From contig JAKABE010000024.1 in the NCBI GenBank assembly GCA_021801945.1, positions 1-19,025 on the forward strand: DNA of 19,025 nt. Reading direction: 5' to 3'. The notes below the pieces were generated by a model. The model made no database searches and had not been told where the DNA came from. It saw nothing but the letters and a program-made list of their open reading frames with translations. Positions 9,901 through 16,285 of the stretch are shown piece after piece. This DNA comes from Acidobacteriota bacterium. Its GTDB lineage: Bacteria; Acidobacteriota; Terriglobia; Terriglobales; Acidobacteriaceae. Numbering within the stretch: position 1 is the first letter of the stretch; every line of letters begins with the position of its first letter. The position numbers were made by a program, and so were the translations under genes.

Positions 9901-10875
9901 TTCTCTTTCCTTGCCCTGGAGGATGCCGTCCAGCCGCGCGCTCATGTCTGCGCGCTCTTCGGGGTGAATAAGGGCCCAGAACTCCTCGAAGGTGCGACCG
10001 TCGCCAGGCTCCGCTCCCACGATTCGATTCAGTTCCGGAGAGAACCTCCAGGTTTTGCTATGCAGGTCCAGTTCGAAGCTGCCTAAGTGGGCGATCTTCT
10101 GTGCCTCTCGCAACGCGGCTTCGCTCTCCCGTATCCTTGCCGCCGGCACGAAATACATTGTGACCTCCGGCGCAATGCTCAGAAGGCCCACAACCGCGCC
10201 CTGCGCGTCGTCCAGCGGATACTTGCGGTCGTCGATCCAGATGCCGCGTCCGTCTTGCGTCGTCCGCTGCCGCACCTCTTCGGCGAGCCGCTTTTCGGCA
10301 AGGGCCTGCTGCTCCAGCCGGTAGGAAGAGTCCGCCACATTTTCGGGGTAAAGGTCGTAGTCGGTGTTGCCGGCCATCTCAGAGGCTGTGCGTGCCGACG
10401 TGGTTAGTTGGATCATCGCCGGGCTGGCGGCCAGGATCACGTGATGCCGGTTCTTGAGGCAGATGTACTCCTGGCTGTGCTCAATGAGGTTTCTGAAGTT
10501 GGTCGCCAGCAACGCGTCGCCGGGGTAGGTCAAGGTGCGCGCATCATGAAGCAGCAGGTCGAGCAGGACCTGGCCGTCGTCGTTGGTCCGTCGCTGGTAG
10601 TCCGCCTTGACGCAGACTACGCGGCCGGCGGCGCTGCGCAGTCGAAGATTCGCGCTGCCCGCCGCGGGCCCAGCTGAGGGCGAAAGAAGACCTGTGAAGA
10701 GGACGCGATCATCCGCGTGTACGCGGTCCTGCAAGCGGGCGCTGCCGCTTAGAAATTGATCCGCGCTGAAGCCAAGCAACGCCTCCAGGCCTCCGGAGAC
10801 CGAGCGCACCGGGCATTCCTGAGCAGAGAGCGCGAGCACGATTCTTGCCTGAATCTGATGCCCTTCTTTATCCAT
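6970..10875 (-). CDS. Six-PAS GGDEF-EAL-CZB cyclic-di-GMP signalling protein
   Basis: A cytoplasmic 1301-residue sensor enzyme for c-di-GMP turnover, with no membrane segment. PAS-like domains lie at about 12-112, 127-245, 257-373, 383-494, 507-617 and 627-740. The GGDEF domain (about 752-916) keeps GGDEF at 831-835 and an RxxD inhibitory site (REGD 822-825), but the usual FDLDxFK reads FDLDGFG (Gly795) and the Arg before GGDEF is Lys829, so cyclase activity is doubtful. The EAL domain (about 925-1175) keeps EAL (960-962), NVSAQ, LEVLET, DDFGTG (1081-1086), KID (1102-1104), AEGVE (1137-1141) and Gln1158, so it looks like an active phosphodiesterase. The C-terminal CZB-like domain has His1204, CRFGSW (Cys1230) and His1257/His1261 as probable zinc ligands. 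The ATG start lacks a clear ribosome site. It is divergent from the HTH-TPR gene. Confidence 0.93.
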   Translation of the reverse strand: MDKEGHQIQARIVLALSAQECPVRSVSGGLEALLGFSADQFLSGSARLQDRVHADDRVLFTGLLSPSAGPAAGSANLRLRSAAGRVVCVKADYQRRTNDDGQVLLDLLLHDARTLTYPGDALLATNFRNLIEHSQEYICLKNRHHVILAASPAMIQLTTSARTASEMAGNTDYDLYPENVADSSYRLEQQALAEKRLAEEVRQRTTQDGRGIWIDDRKYPLDDAQGAVVGLLSIAPEVTMYFVPAARIRESEAALREAQKIAHLGSFELDLHSKTWRFSPELNRIVGAEPGDGRTFEEFWALIHPEERADMSARLDGILQGKEREFEREYRIIRENDGAVRWVHTRGRVEQDVAGNPARVRGTVQDITEKKKAEAELRESKELLQLFIDHAPASLAMFDREMRYLAVSPRWIETFSFQDKEILGHSAYEISPDLPELWKEHHRRALAGETIPLHEALFLRANGNRRWVRREVRPWFTGEGQVGGVVILTEDITERKQAEAELRESKEIFQLFIEQAPAALAMLDREMRYLAVSQRWIEMHELEGRELIGRSHYEIFPDLPEDWIARHRRALAGEPIPMEEGRFPWKGKVQWARRTVLPWRNAEGQIGGIVIFTEDITIKRQAEERMRLAASVFNHASEGITITDPKGTILEVNEAFTQITGYTREEAAGKNPRILQSGLQSREFYENMWRSLVENGRWSGEIWNRNKGGEIFAEEMVITAIRDAEGNTQNYVAHFTDVTRQKEQARELERMAQYDALTGLPNRLLLRDRLQQAMAHARRSNQSLAVAYFDLDGFGTINDEYGQETGDRMLAALAQRLKRALREGDTLAKLGGDEFVAVLLDLPRNEDALPVMNRLLRAAARQVHIGTEVLRVSASIGVAFYSGSAETDGDGLLSDARQALQQAKTNGKNRYHILDPVQDMANRGHFESLQGIRQALHRHEFVLYYQPQVNMRTGKLAGVEALVRWQHPRRGLLAPDAFLPVIENHPLLAELDRWAIDHALTQIEAWQDDGLEIPVSVNVSAQELQQADFVDWLRRRLAVHSRVKPSMLQLEVLETTALQDLARTSEVLEACRQMGVSFALDDFGTGYSSLTYLKHLPTKVLKIDQSFVRDMVEEPESLGILEAVLALATAFRREVVAEGVETVEHGVMLLQLGCEVAQGYGVARPMPPHDLPGWLARWRPDPRWVATPEVRSGNRSLLYSSVEHRAWLGAFESYLQGKRHAPPLLNPTGCRFGSWLENERQAGRDHFPAFQAIETLHHQLHQLALEILDLQSDGHISLSLSRLEALHGLRDKFLERLTALN
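9004..9750 (-). repeat. Tandem intragenic PAS-domain duplication (2 x about 375 bp)
   Basis: Residues 376-500 and 501-624 of the PAS-GGDEF-EAL-CZB protein are two adjacent copies of one PAS unit. Both start ELRESKE, and share DREMRYLAVS, RRALAGE and a TEDIT linker; by eye more than half of positions match with a one-residue gap. At the DNA level a 23-nt stretch is identical at 9364-9386 and 9739-9761, spaced exactly 375 bp. This points to an internal duplication that has since diverged. Confidence 0.85.
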
Positions 10876-10991
10876 AACGCACGACGGGAGAATCCCATCC
10901 GCCGGCCTGCAACACCGGCGATGCGGGACGTGCTGCCTATGATTTCAGTATCTTCCGGCAAAAGTCGACCGAAAACTCTGGGCCCGTAGCC

Positions 10992-11008
10992 TCGCAAGAA
11001 TCTTGCGA
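10992..11008. promoter_or_regulatory. 17-bp palindrome in the divergent intergenic region
   Basis: TCGCAAGAATCTTGCGA has perfect 8-bp arms around one central base. It lies 117 bp upstream of the PAS-GGDEF-EAL-CZB gene and 280 bp upstream of the HTH-TPR gene. No U-run follows on either strand, so an operator for a dimeric regulator is more likely than a terminator. The binding protein is unknown. Confidence 0.4.
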
Positions 11009-11092
11009 ATTCTATTAGGGCAGCATTCTATCCCGATGGATCCTGCTTTGCGAAATAGCGAACCGGATACCCGGTACCAAAACATGTACCTG

Positions 11093-11148
11093 TTATCCAC
11101 GAGTTTTTGGAGTCGCGGCGATTCCGGCCCGGTTATCCACTTGGAGTC
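11093..11148 (+). repeat. Split direct repeat TTATCCAC/TTGGAGTC with DnaA-box-like octamers
   Basis: The second copy (11133-11148) reads TTATCCACTTGGAGTC without interruption. The first (11093-11114) has the same two octamers separated by GAGTTT. The copies start 40 bp apart, close to four helical turns. TTATCCAC matches 8 of 9 positions of the DnaA box, but the ninth base differs (G, T). The second copy lies where a regulator would contact RNA polymerase at the -10 candidate at 11153-11158. Regulator sites are more plausible than an origin, since only two boxes and no AT-rich unwinding element are present. Confidence 0.5.
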
Positions 11149-11149
11149 T

Positions 11150-11158
11150 TGGCATAAT
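11150..11158 (+). promoter_or_regulatory. Extended -10 promoter candidate for the HTH-TPR gene
   Basis: TGGCATAAT fits an extended -10 (TGn followed by CATAAT, five of six bases of TATAAT). There is no good -35 at 16-18 bp, which extended -10 promoters tolerate. It would start transcription near 11165 and give a leader of about 120 nt before the GTG. The TTATCCACTTGGAGTC repeat ends two bases upstream, suggesting regulated initiation. The motif is short, so this is tentative. Confidence 0.35.
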
Positions 11159-11288
11159 CTTGAGCTAGAGTGGTTTCTCAGGAGCTGTCTCGAGCGGGCT
11201 GGCTGGGAGATCCGGACCAGGAACTGGCAGGTTCGAACCGAATGTCGACGCTTGCGGCAGCGCGTACTACCGGTGGGAGTACTCAAGA

Positions 11289-12230
11289 GTGACCAGCTAT
11301 AGCCGTCAGGATGTGTTGCGAATCTTGCAGATCAGTTCCCGCCAGTTGCAGGGTTGGGAGCGTGCAGGATTGATTCCCCAGCAACAATCCTACACATTCC
11401 AGCATCTCGGGCAGTTGCGGACCTTGCGCGCGCTGCGCGAGGAGGATGTGCCGGCGGCCTCCATCCGGCACTCGATTCTGGCCATGAAGGCCGTGGCAGG
11501 GATGGCTGACCCGCTGCTCGAGGCCTGCGTGGTGCGCACCGGCACGCGGCTGGCGTTCCGCCATCGCGGGGAGATGGTGGACCCCATCAGCGGGCAGTTG
11601 TTGTTTGACTTTGAGCGCGCTGGGGTGCAAGAGCAGTCGACCTCCACCCCGCGGCCGGAGCCCCTGCGCCGGGTGATGTCCGGCGGGTCGCGCCAGGTGC
11701 AGGACCTCTTTCTGGAGGCAGTCCAGGCGGAGGAGAGCGGCGACAAACAGCGCGCCATCGACCTCTACGAGGAGATCGTGCGGCTCGATCGTGCCTACGC
11801 CGCGGCCTACATCAATTTGGGGACGCTGTATTTCCACTTGTGCCAGTATGGTCGCGCCGAAGAGCTCTACCGGCGCGCCACCGAGGCCGACCCCGATTAC
11901 GCGCTGGCTTACTTTGACCTGGGAAACGTACTGGACGAGATGGAACGTATGGCCGAGTCGATCGCCGCCTACCTCAAGGCCGTGGCTCTCGCACCACGTT
12001 ATGCCGACGCCCACTACAACCTCGCCCTGGCCTATGAACGCATCGATCAGCACCGCGCGGCCCTGCGGCATTGGCAGGCCTATGCGAAGCTCGACAGATG
12101 CGGCCCTTGGGCAGACCATGCCCGCGGCCAGATGCGCAAGCTACTCGGCTCTGAGCATCTATCTGTTGTCTGGCGTGCCCAGCGGTTCATGCCACCGCGC
12201 CGCGGCACGGCGGCGCTGAGCGTGGTTTAG
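11289..12230 (+). CDS. MerR-like HTH protein with C-terminal tetratricopeptide repeats
   Basis: A 313-residue protein. Residues 4-68 form a MerR-type winged-helix motif (YSRQDVLRILQISSRQLQGWERAGLIP, then YTFQHLGQLRTLRAL and a third helix with ASIRHSI), indicating DNA binding. A linker (80-135; TGTRLAFRHRGEMVDPISGQLLFDF) resembles what I recall from acidobacterial proteins of this layout. About four TPRs cover 138-273, with consensus positions such as AYINLGTLYFHLCQYGRAEELYRRA and the following AYFDLGNVLDEM, giving a protein-binding scaffold in place of the small-ligand domain of MerR. GTG start with GGGAG 9 nt upstream. The upstream region carries a split repeat and an extended -10, so autoregulation is plausible. 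The stop overlaps that of the convergent methyltransferase gene. No target is known; the DNA-binding role is inferred from the fold. Confidence 0.85.
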   Translation: MTSYSRQDVLRILQISSRQLQGWERAGLIPQQQSYTFQHLGQLRTLRALREEDVPAASIRHSILAMKAVAGMADPLLEACVVRTGTRLAFRHRGEMVDPISGQLLFDFERAGVQEQSTSTPRPEPLRRVMSGGSRQVQDLFLEAVQAEESGDKQRAIDLYEEIVRLDRAYAAAYINLGTLYFHLCQYGRAEELYRRATEADPDYALAYFDLGNVLDEMERMAESIAAYLKAVALAPRYADAHYNLALAYERIDQHRAALRHWQAYAKLDRCGPWADHARGQMRKLLGSEHLSVVWRAQRFMPPRRGTAALSVV

Positions 12231-13168
12231 CGCCCGGCAGCCAGCCCAGCCGCCTTGGTCACGGCGCGAATGTGCGCGGGCCGGGTCCGGCAACAGCCCC
12301 CCACAATCTGCGCTCCGGCCCGAAACCACCCGTCTGCCATGGCTCCAAACTCCGCCGGATCGGTTGTGCCGGTCCAGCAGCACCACTCCCCATCCCATTC
12401 TTCGCCGGAGTTGGGATAGACGATCACCGGCATATCCGACGCGGCGCGCAGCTCGCCAATGAGCGAGCGGATCCATCGCGGCGGCACGCAGTTCACGCCG
12501 ATGGCCACGGTCTGCGGCAGCCGCGCCAGCAACGCCGCGCACTCGGCCACGGGTTCCCCGTGCGAGACGTGCTTCGGGTCACGGCAGGAAAAGCTGAACC
12601 AGGCGCGCAGGCCGGGCCAAGGAGCCAGGGCCTGCACCACGGCGCCAACCTCTTCGAGCGAAGGAAAAGTCTCAAAGGCGAGAAGATCCGGCGCCTGTTC
12701 ACCACGCGCTCCGGCCAGCACTCCAATGCGGCCGCGGTGAAACGTCACCAATTCCTCAAACGAACAGCCGTACTCGCCCGTGTATTCACTGCCATTGTGG
12801 AGCGCAGCGCCGTAGGGGCCCAGCGAGGCGGCGACCAGAATCCGCCGGCCGGGAAACTCCTTCACCACTGAGCGGGCCAGCTCCACTGAGCGCAGCAGGG
12901 CGTCATCGGCGCGCTCCGGTGGCAGCTCCAACTCCCCATAGCCCATGCGGGAAATCTGATAGCTTCCGGTGCCGATGCATTGTGCACCGGCTTCGATATA
13001 GGCTCGATGCACGGCGGCCACTCTTTCCGGCGCATCCTCCAGCACCTGCGCCGACCACAGGGGTCCGTCGATGCGCGTGCCCTGGTGTTCAAGCTCGGTG
13101 GCGAGGCCGCCGTCGAGCACCTGCACCCCGCCGAGAACGCAGTCCCCTGGCTCCGCTCCCCATGCCAT
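12227..13168 (-). CDS. mmuM: Homocysteine S-methyltransferase (MmuM/YagD-like)
   Basis: This enzyme transfers a methyl group from S-methylmethionine or S-adenosylmethionine to homocysteine, making methionine. From the chosen ATG it has 313 residues, close to E. coli MmuM (about 310). Family blocks are clear: VLDGGLATELEHQG, LWSAQVLEDAPE, GAQCIGTGSYQ, VAASLGPYGA, GSEYTGEYGCS, LLAFETFPSLEE, RAWFSFSCRD, PVIVYPNSGEEWDG. The zinc ligands are Cys227 (AIGVNC) and Cys292-Cys293 (VGGCCRTRPAHI). The frame runs on to a TTG at 13237, but those 23 extra residues are unlike the family and lack a ribosome site. The ATG at 13168 also lacks a clear one, so the start is not firm. It converges on the HTH-TPR gene with overlapping stop codons. 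The gene symbol reflects family similarity, not proven substrate. Confidence 0.92.
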   Translation of the reverse strand: MAWGAEPGDCVLGGVQVLDGGLATELEHQGTRIDGPLWSAQVLEDAPERVAAVHRAYIEAGAQCIGTGSYQISRMGYGELELPPERADDALLRSVELARSVVKEFPGRRILVAASLGPYGAALHNGSEYTGEYGCSFEELVTFHRGRIGVLAGARGEQAPDLLAFETFPSLEEVGAVVQALAPWPGLRAWFSFSCRDPKHVSHGEPVAECAALLARLPQTVAIGVNCVPPRWIRSLIGELRAASDMPVIVYPNSGEEWDGEWCCWTGTTDPAEFGAMADGWFRAGAQIVGGCCRTRPAHIRAVTKAAGLAAGR

Positions 13169-13347
13169 GAAGCGATGGTACCGCCAATCCAATCGTCCCG
13201 GCCCCCGGCTCCTTGGCTTGGGCGCCGTTGAGTCCAACGCGGGGAGACTGTTTGGCCCTTACGGCCTTCCGGCGCCCGATCGCGCCTTCCATCTTTTCTT
13301 CCAAGTGTCTCGATTTGCCGCACAGGAGCGCCCGGCAGCGCCACCGG

Positions 13348-13370
13348 AAAGCGGCAACCATGCCGCTTTT
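13348..13370 (+). terminator. Hairpin with short T-run in the non-coding region before the HD-GYP gene
   Basis: AAAGCGGC (13348-13355) and GCCGCTTT (13362-13369) form an 8-bp stem with a 6-nt loop, followed by one more T and CTG on the plus strand. No plus-strand gene ends nearby (the last ends at 12230), so on that strand it could only end readthrough or act as an attenuator in the HD-GYP leader. On the minus strand there is no T-run. Confidence 0.35.
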
Positions 13371-13395
13371 CTGCGCGGTGCTACCACTTTTGTCC

Positions 13396-13494
13396 TTAAA
13401 GACGCCACACCGGCTTGTCGATGAAAGGATTGGGAATTCGCAGGTCCCGCGCGGTCGTGTGGTCGGTGATGAGGGTCTGCTTCCGGAAGGACAT
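13396..13494 (-). CDS. Doubtful 32-codon ORF in the methyltransferase/HD-GYP intergenic region
   Basis: ATG with a GGAAG 7 nt upstream opens a 32-residue frame (MSFRKQTLITDHTTARDLRI then PNPFIDKPVWRL). Most third codon positions are G or C, as in real genes here, and a hairpin lies just beyond the stop. I recognise no family; it could be a small protein or the 3' remnant of a lost gene. The rest of 13169-13547 holds no other gene that I can support. Confidence 0.2.
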   Translation of the reverse strand: MSFRKQTLITDHTTARDLRIPNPFIDKPVWRL

Positions 13495-13547
13495 GGACCC
13501 GCTTCCACGCGGCCAACCTGATTCGAGGGGATCAGGCACCTGCACGC

Positions 13548-16064
13548 ATGGACACGGGGGAGCGAAAAGTCCGGACGATGAATCCTGGTTTGCCAATCCG
13601 TGCCAAGGTATTTGTCACCGTCACCGCGGCTTGCGGTGTGGGCGTGCTGTTGAGCGCTTTTGGGCACTGGCGCTCAGAGGACGGGCTGAAGTTCGCGTGT
13701 TACCTCACCATCGCGCTTCTGGCCTCCACCTTGAAGGTAAGGCTGCCGGGCATCGAGACCACCATGTCTGTGCATTTCCTGTTCGTGCTGCTCGGAGTCC
13801 TCGAGCTCTCCCTTGGCGAGACTCTGGCCATTGGCTGCGCCTCGGCCCTGGTGCAGAGCGTGTGGAAAACTAGGCGCCGGCCGGATCCCATTAAGATCGT
13901 CTTCAACGTCGTCAGCATGACCCCCAACGCCATCTTCCTGACCTACGTTGCTTACCATGTTTCCAACGAATTTCTTCGTAACAGCATGCCTCTGTTGCTT
14001 CTCCTGGCAGCCTGCATTTACTTCCTCACGAATACCATTCCCGTGGCCATCGTCATCACGTTGAGCCAGAAGCACGCGCTGCGCAATATCTGGTCGGAGA
14101 CCTACTTCTGGTCGCTGCCCTATTACCTCGTGGGCGCGGCCATCGTGGGGCTGGTCAGCTTCGCCGACCGCTATATCGGATGGGAAAACGCCCTCCTCAT
14201 CGTCCCCATCATGTACGGAATCTATCGCTCCTATCACATGTATCTGGGCCGGCTGGAGGAGGAAAAGAAACGTGTAGAGGTTGAGGCCCAGCAGGTGGAA
14301 ACAGAAAAGCGCCACGTGGAGGAGGTTTGCGCGCTCCACCTGCGCACGATCGAAGGCCTGGCGCTGGCCATCGACGCCAAGGACCACACCACCCACAAGC
14401 ATCTGCACCGCGTCCGCACCTACGCCGTGGAGATCGCCAAGGACATGAACCTCAGTGCCGAGGAAATCGATGCCCTGCGCGCGGCGGCCCTGCTGCACGA
14501 CATCGGCAAGCTGGCCGTGCCCGACCACATCATCAATAAACCCGGCCGCCTCACTCCCGAGGAATGCGAGAAGATGAAGATTCATCCGGTGGTCGGCGCC
14601 GAGATTCTGGAAAAGGTCGCCTTTCCCTATCCGGTGGCGCCCATCGTTCGATCCCATCACGAGAAGTGGAATGGCGAGGGATATCCGGACGGGCTCAAGG
14701 GTGAAGAGATTCCCATCGGAGCCCGCATCCTGGCCGCGGTCGATTGCCTCGACGCCCTAGCTTCGGACCGACAGTACCGAAAGGCTCTGCCCCTCGACAT
14801 GGCTATGAGGGAGGTTGCTCAAGATTCGGGCAAGGCCTTTGATCCCAGGGTCGTTGAGATTCTCGGACGCCGCTACCAGGATCTGGAAGCTGTGGCTGTG
14901 GGCAGCATGGAAAAACAAAGCCTCGATTCGCTCAGCTTCAGCTGTTCGGTCGGGCGCGGAGAAAAGCCTGCTGCAGGCTTCGAACACAACCCCGCCCAGA
15001 ACAGAAGCCAAAGCGACTTCCTGTCCTCGATTGCGTTGGCCCGGCAGGAAGCGCATACCCTCTTCGAATTGAGCCAGGATCTGGGCAACTCCCTCAGCCT
15101 TGACGAGACCCTGTCGCTAGTCGCCATGAGGCTGCGCAAGCTCGTGCCCTACGATTCCATCGTGGCCTTCGTCCGCAAGGGCGATCTGCTCATGCCGGAG
15201 TTTGTCAGCGGTGACAACTTCAGGTTGTTCTCCTCCCTCAGCATTCCGGTTGGCACAGGCCTCTGCGGCTGGGTGGCGCAGAATATCCGCCCCATCATCA
15301 ACGGCAACCCCGCCGTCGAGGCAGGATTCAAACACGACCCCAGAAACTCGGCCGAGCCGCGTTCTGCGCTGGTGGTGCCGCTCGAGGGAGTCAATGGTCT
15401 GGTGGGCGTGCTGGCGCTCTATCAGGCCGATCCGGACGCCTTCACTAGCGACCATCTGCGTATCCTCCAGGTCGTTACCGCCCGGGTTGCGCTCTTCATC
15501 GAAAATGCCCTCAAGTATCGTGAAGCGGAGAGTTCGGCCACCATCGACTACCTCACCGGCATGGCCAATGCGCGCGCTCTCTCAATGTACTTGGAGCAGG
15601 AACTTGCGCGCTGTAAGCGCGACCAATCCACAATGGCCATCATGGTCTGCGACTTGAACGGATTCAAGCAGGTCAACGACCGCTTCGGTCATCTGGCCGG
15701 CGACAAGGCCCTCAAGCTCTTCGCCGCCCTGATGCGCGACGCCTGCCGCGAAACCGATTACACTGCCCGCATGGGCGGCGACGAGTTCGTGATCGTGGCG
15801 CCCAACATGCCCCCCTCTTCGGTCGGCGAGCGGTCCCTTCTGCTTAGCGCACTCGCGCAAAAGGCCGGCCGTGAGGTCTGCGGCATGGATTTCTTGTCCC
15901 TCAGCCTGGGAGCGGCCTTCTACCCCCAGGACGGAACCGAATCCGAGAAACTGCTGGCTGAAGCGGACCGCAAGATGTACGCCGCCAAGCAGCGCTTCTA
16001 CGATGAAGCCAAGATCCTCCTCCCGGAGATGCCCGGCTATCCGCGGCTGGCCTCGGTGAATTGA
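13548..16064 (+). CDS. Membrane HD-GYP phosphodiesterase with GAF and GGDEF diguanylate cyclase domains
   Basis: A c-di-GMP enzyme carrying both opposing activities. Residues about 18-230 contain several transmembrane helices (an integral-membrane sensor region), then a charged coiled coil (234-262). The HD-GYP domain (about 262-450) has HLHRVR, HDIGKL (His317-Asp318), HHEKWNGEGYPDG (His370, His371, GYP 378-380) and ARILAAVDCLDAL, so the hydrolase site looks intact. A GAF domain follows (about 500-655; VPYDSIVAF, GLCGWVAQN, ALVVPLEG). The GGDEF domain (about 665-822) has DLNGFKQVND, GGDEF (743-747) and an RxxD inhibitory site (RETD 734-737), so the cyclase also looks active and product-inhibited. 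Neither ATG at 13548 nor the one at 13578 has a good ribosome site; the second gives a shorter cytoplasmic tail. The gene is divergent from the methyltransferase, and decayed toxin-antitoxin sequence begins right after its stop. Confidence 0.94.
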   Translation: MDTGERKVRTMNPGLPIRAKVFVTVTAACGVGVLLSAFGHWRSEDGLKFACYLTIALLASTLKVRLPGIETTMSVHFLFVLLGVLELSLGETLAIGCASALVQSVWKTRRRPDPIKIVFNVVSMTPNAIFLTYVAYHVSNEFLRNSMPLLLLLAACIYFLTNTIPVAIVITLSQKHALRNIWSETYFWSLPYYLVGAAIVGLVSFADRYIGWENALLIVPIMYGIYRSYHMYLGRLEEEKKRVEVEAQQVETEKRHVEEVCALHLRTIEGLALAIDAKDHTTHKHLHRVRTYAVEIAKDMNLSAEEIDALRAAALLHDIGKLAVPDHIINKPGRLTPEECEKMKIHPVVGAEILEKVAFPYPVAPIVRSHHEKWNGEGYPDGLKGEEIPIGARILAAVDCLDALASDRQYRKALPLDMAMREVAQDSGKAFDPRVVEILGRRYQDLEAVAVGSMEKQSLDSLSFSCSVGRGEKPAAGFEHNPAQNRSQSDFLSSIALARQEAHTLFELSQDLGNSLSLDETLSLVAMRLRKLVPYDSIVAFVRKGDLLMPEFVSGDNFRLFSSLSIPVGTGLCGWVAQNIRPIINGNPAVEAGFKHDPRNSAEPRSALVVPLEGVNGLVGVLALYQADPDAFTSDHLRILQVVTARVALFIENALKYREAESSATIDYLTGMANARALSMYLEQELARCKRDQSTMAIMVCDLNGFKQVNDRFGHLAGDKALKLFAALMRDACRETDYTARMGGDEFVIVAPNMPPSSVGERSLLLSALAQKAGREVCGMDFLSLSLGAAFYPQDGTESEKLLAEADRKMYAAKQRFYDEAKILLPEMPGYPRLASVN

Positions 16065-16280
16065 GAGCGGCATCCCCCGGTCGCCTCACTGATCGCGCAC
16101 CAGGCGTTCGACCAGTACCTGGGCCGCAAGGAGATGCACAGAGAACTTCGGCAGGATGCGCTTGCGGCCTGGAACCACTACCAGACCACAGATCTGTATC
16201 TGACCGCGGAAGATGCCGGCGCTTGGCGCGCCAGGCTGGAAGAAGGTGAAGACGCCGAGGCCCCTGAACGCCGCGTCTGA
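16065..16280 (+). pseudogene. Decayed ribbon-helix-helix (CopG/ParD-type) antitoxin, 5' end lost
   Basis: In the frame ending at TGA 16278-16280 the sequence reads VASLIAHQAFDQYLGRKEMH, then RELRQDALAAWNHYQTTDLY and LTAEDAGAWRARLEEGEDAE. This follows the C-terminal pattern of antitoxins that end in AWxxYQxTGLHxT-xEExxAWLxxL, except that the usual TGLH is TDLY and the tail is PERRV. The N-terminal strand of the ribbon-helix-helix is missing: the frame begins directly after the HD-GYP stop codon, with no ATG or GTG before the conserved part. A ParE-like remnant follows at the expected distance. Family assignment is from pattern memory, so the exact antitoxin class is uncertain. Confidence 0.65.
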
Positions 16281-16285
16281 GGCGG

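Noticed and set aside
8674..10086. 470-codon plus-strand open frame opposite the PAS-GGDEF-EAL-CZB gene
   Set aside because: Antisense shadow of a well-supported gene in high-G+C DNA; the translation has no recognisable domain, while the minus strand shows PAS domain motifs throughout this stretch.
11093..11140. Two DnaA-like boxes as a replication origin
   Set aside because: Only two imperfect boxes, no AT-rich unwinding region, and neither dnaA nor dnaN nearby.
11230..11239. GGTTCGAACC resembling a tRNA T-loop
   Set aside because: The flanking bases do not form a T-stem and no acceptor, D or anticodon arms are found; it is just a 10-bp palindrome.
11159..11287. CTTGAGC and ACTCAAG as a HspR-type (HAIR) operator for the MerR-like gene
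   Set aside because: HAIR needs the two half-sites 7 bp apart; here they are over 100 bp apart, and one has a mismatch.
11283..12119. 278-codon minus-strand frame opposite the HTH-TPR gene
   Set aside because: No family resemblance; the plus strand carries clear HTH and TPR periodicity.
13238..13547. c-di-GMP (GEMM) riboswitch before the HD-GYP gene
   Set aside because: No GEMM core sequence or tetraloop-receptor arrangement was recognisable.
13674..14660. 328-codon minus-strand open frame opposite the HD-GYP gene
   Set aside because: Mirror of a strongly conserved coding region; composition (His/Gly/Val rich) is typical of an antisense shadow.
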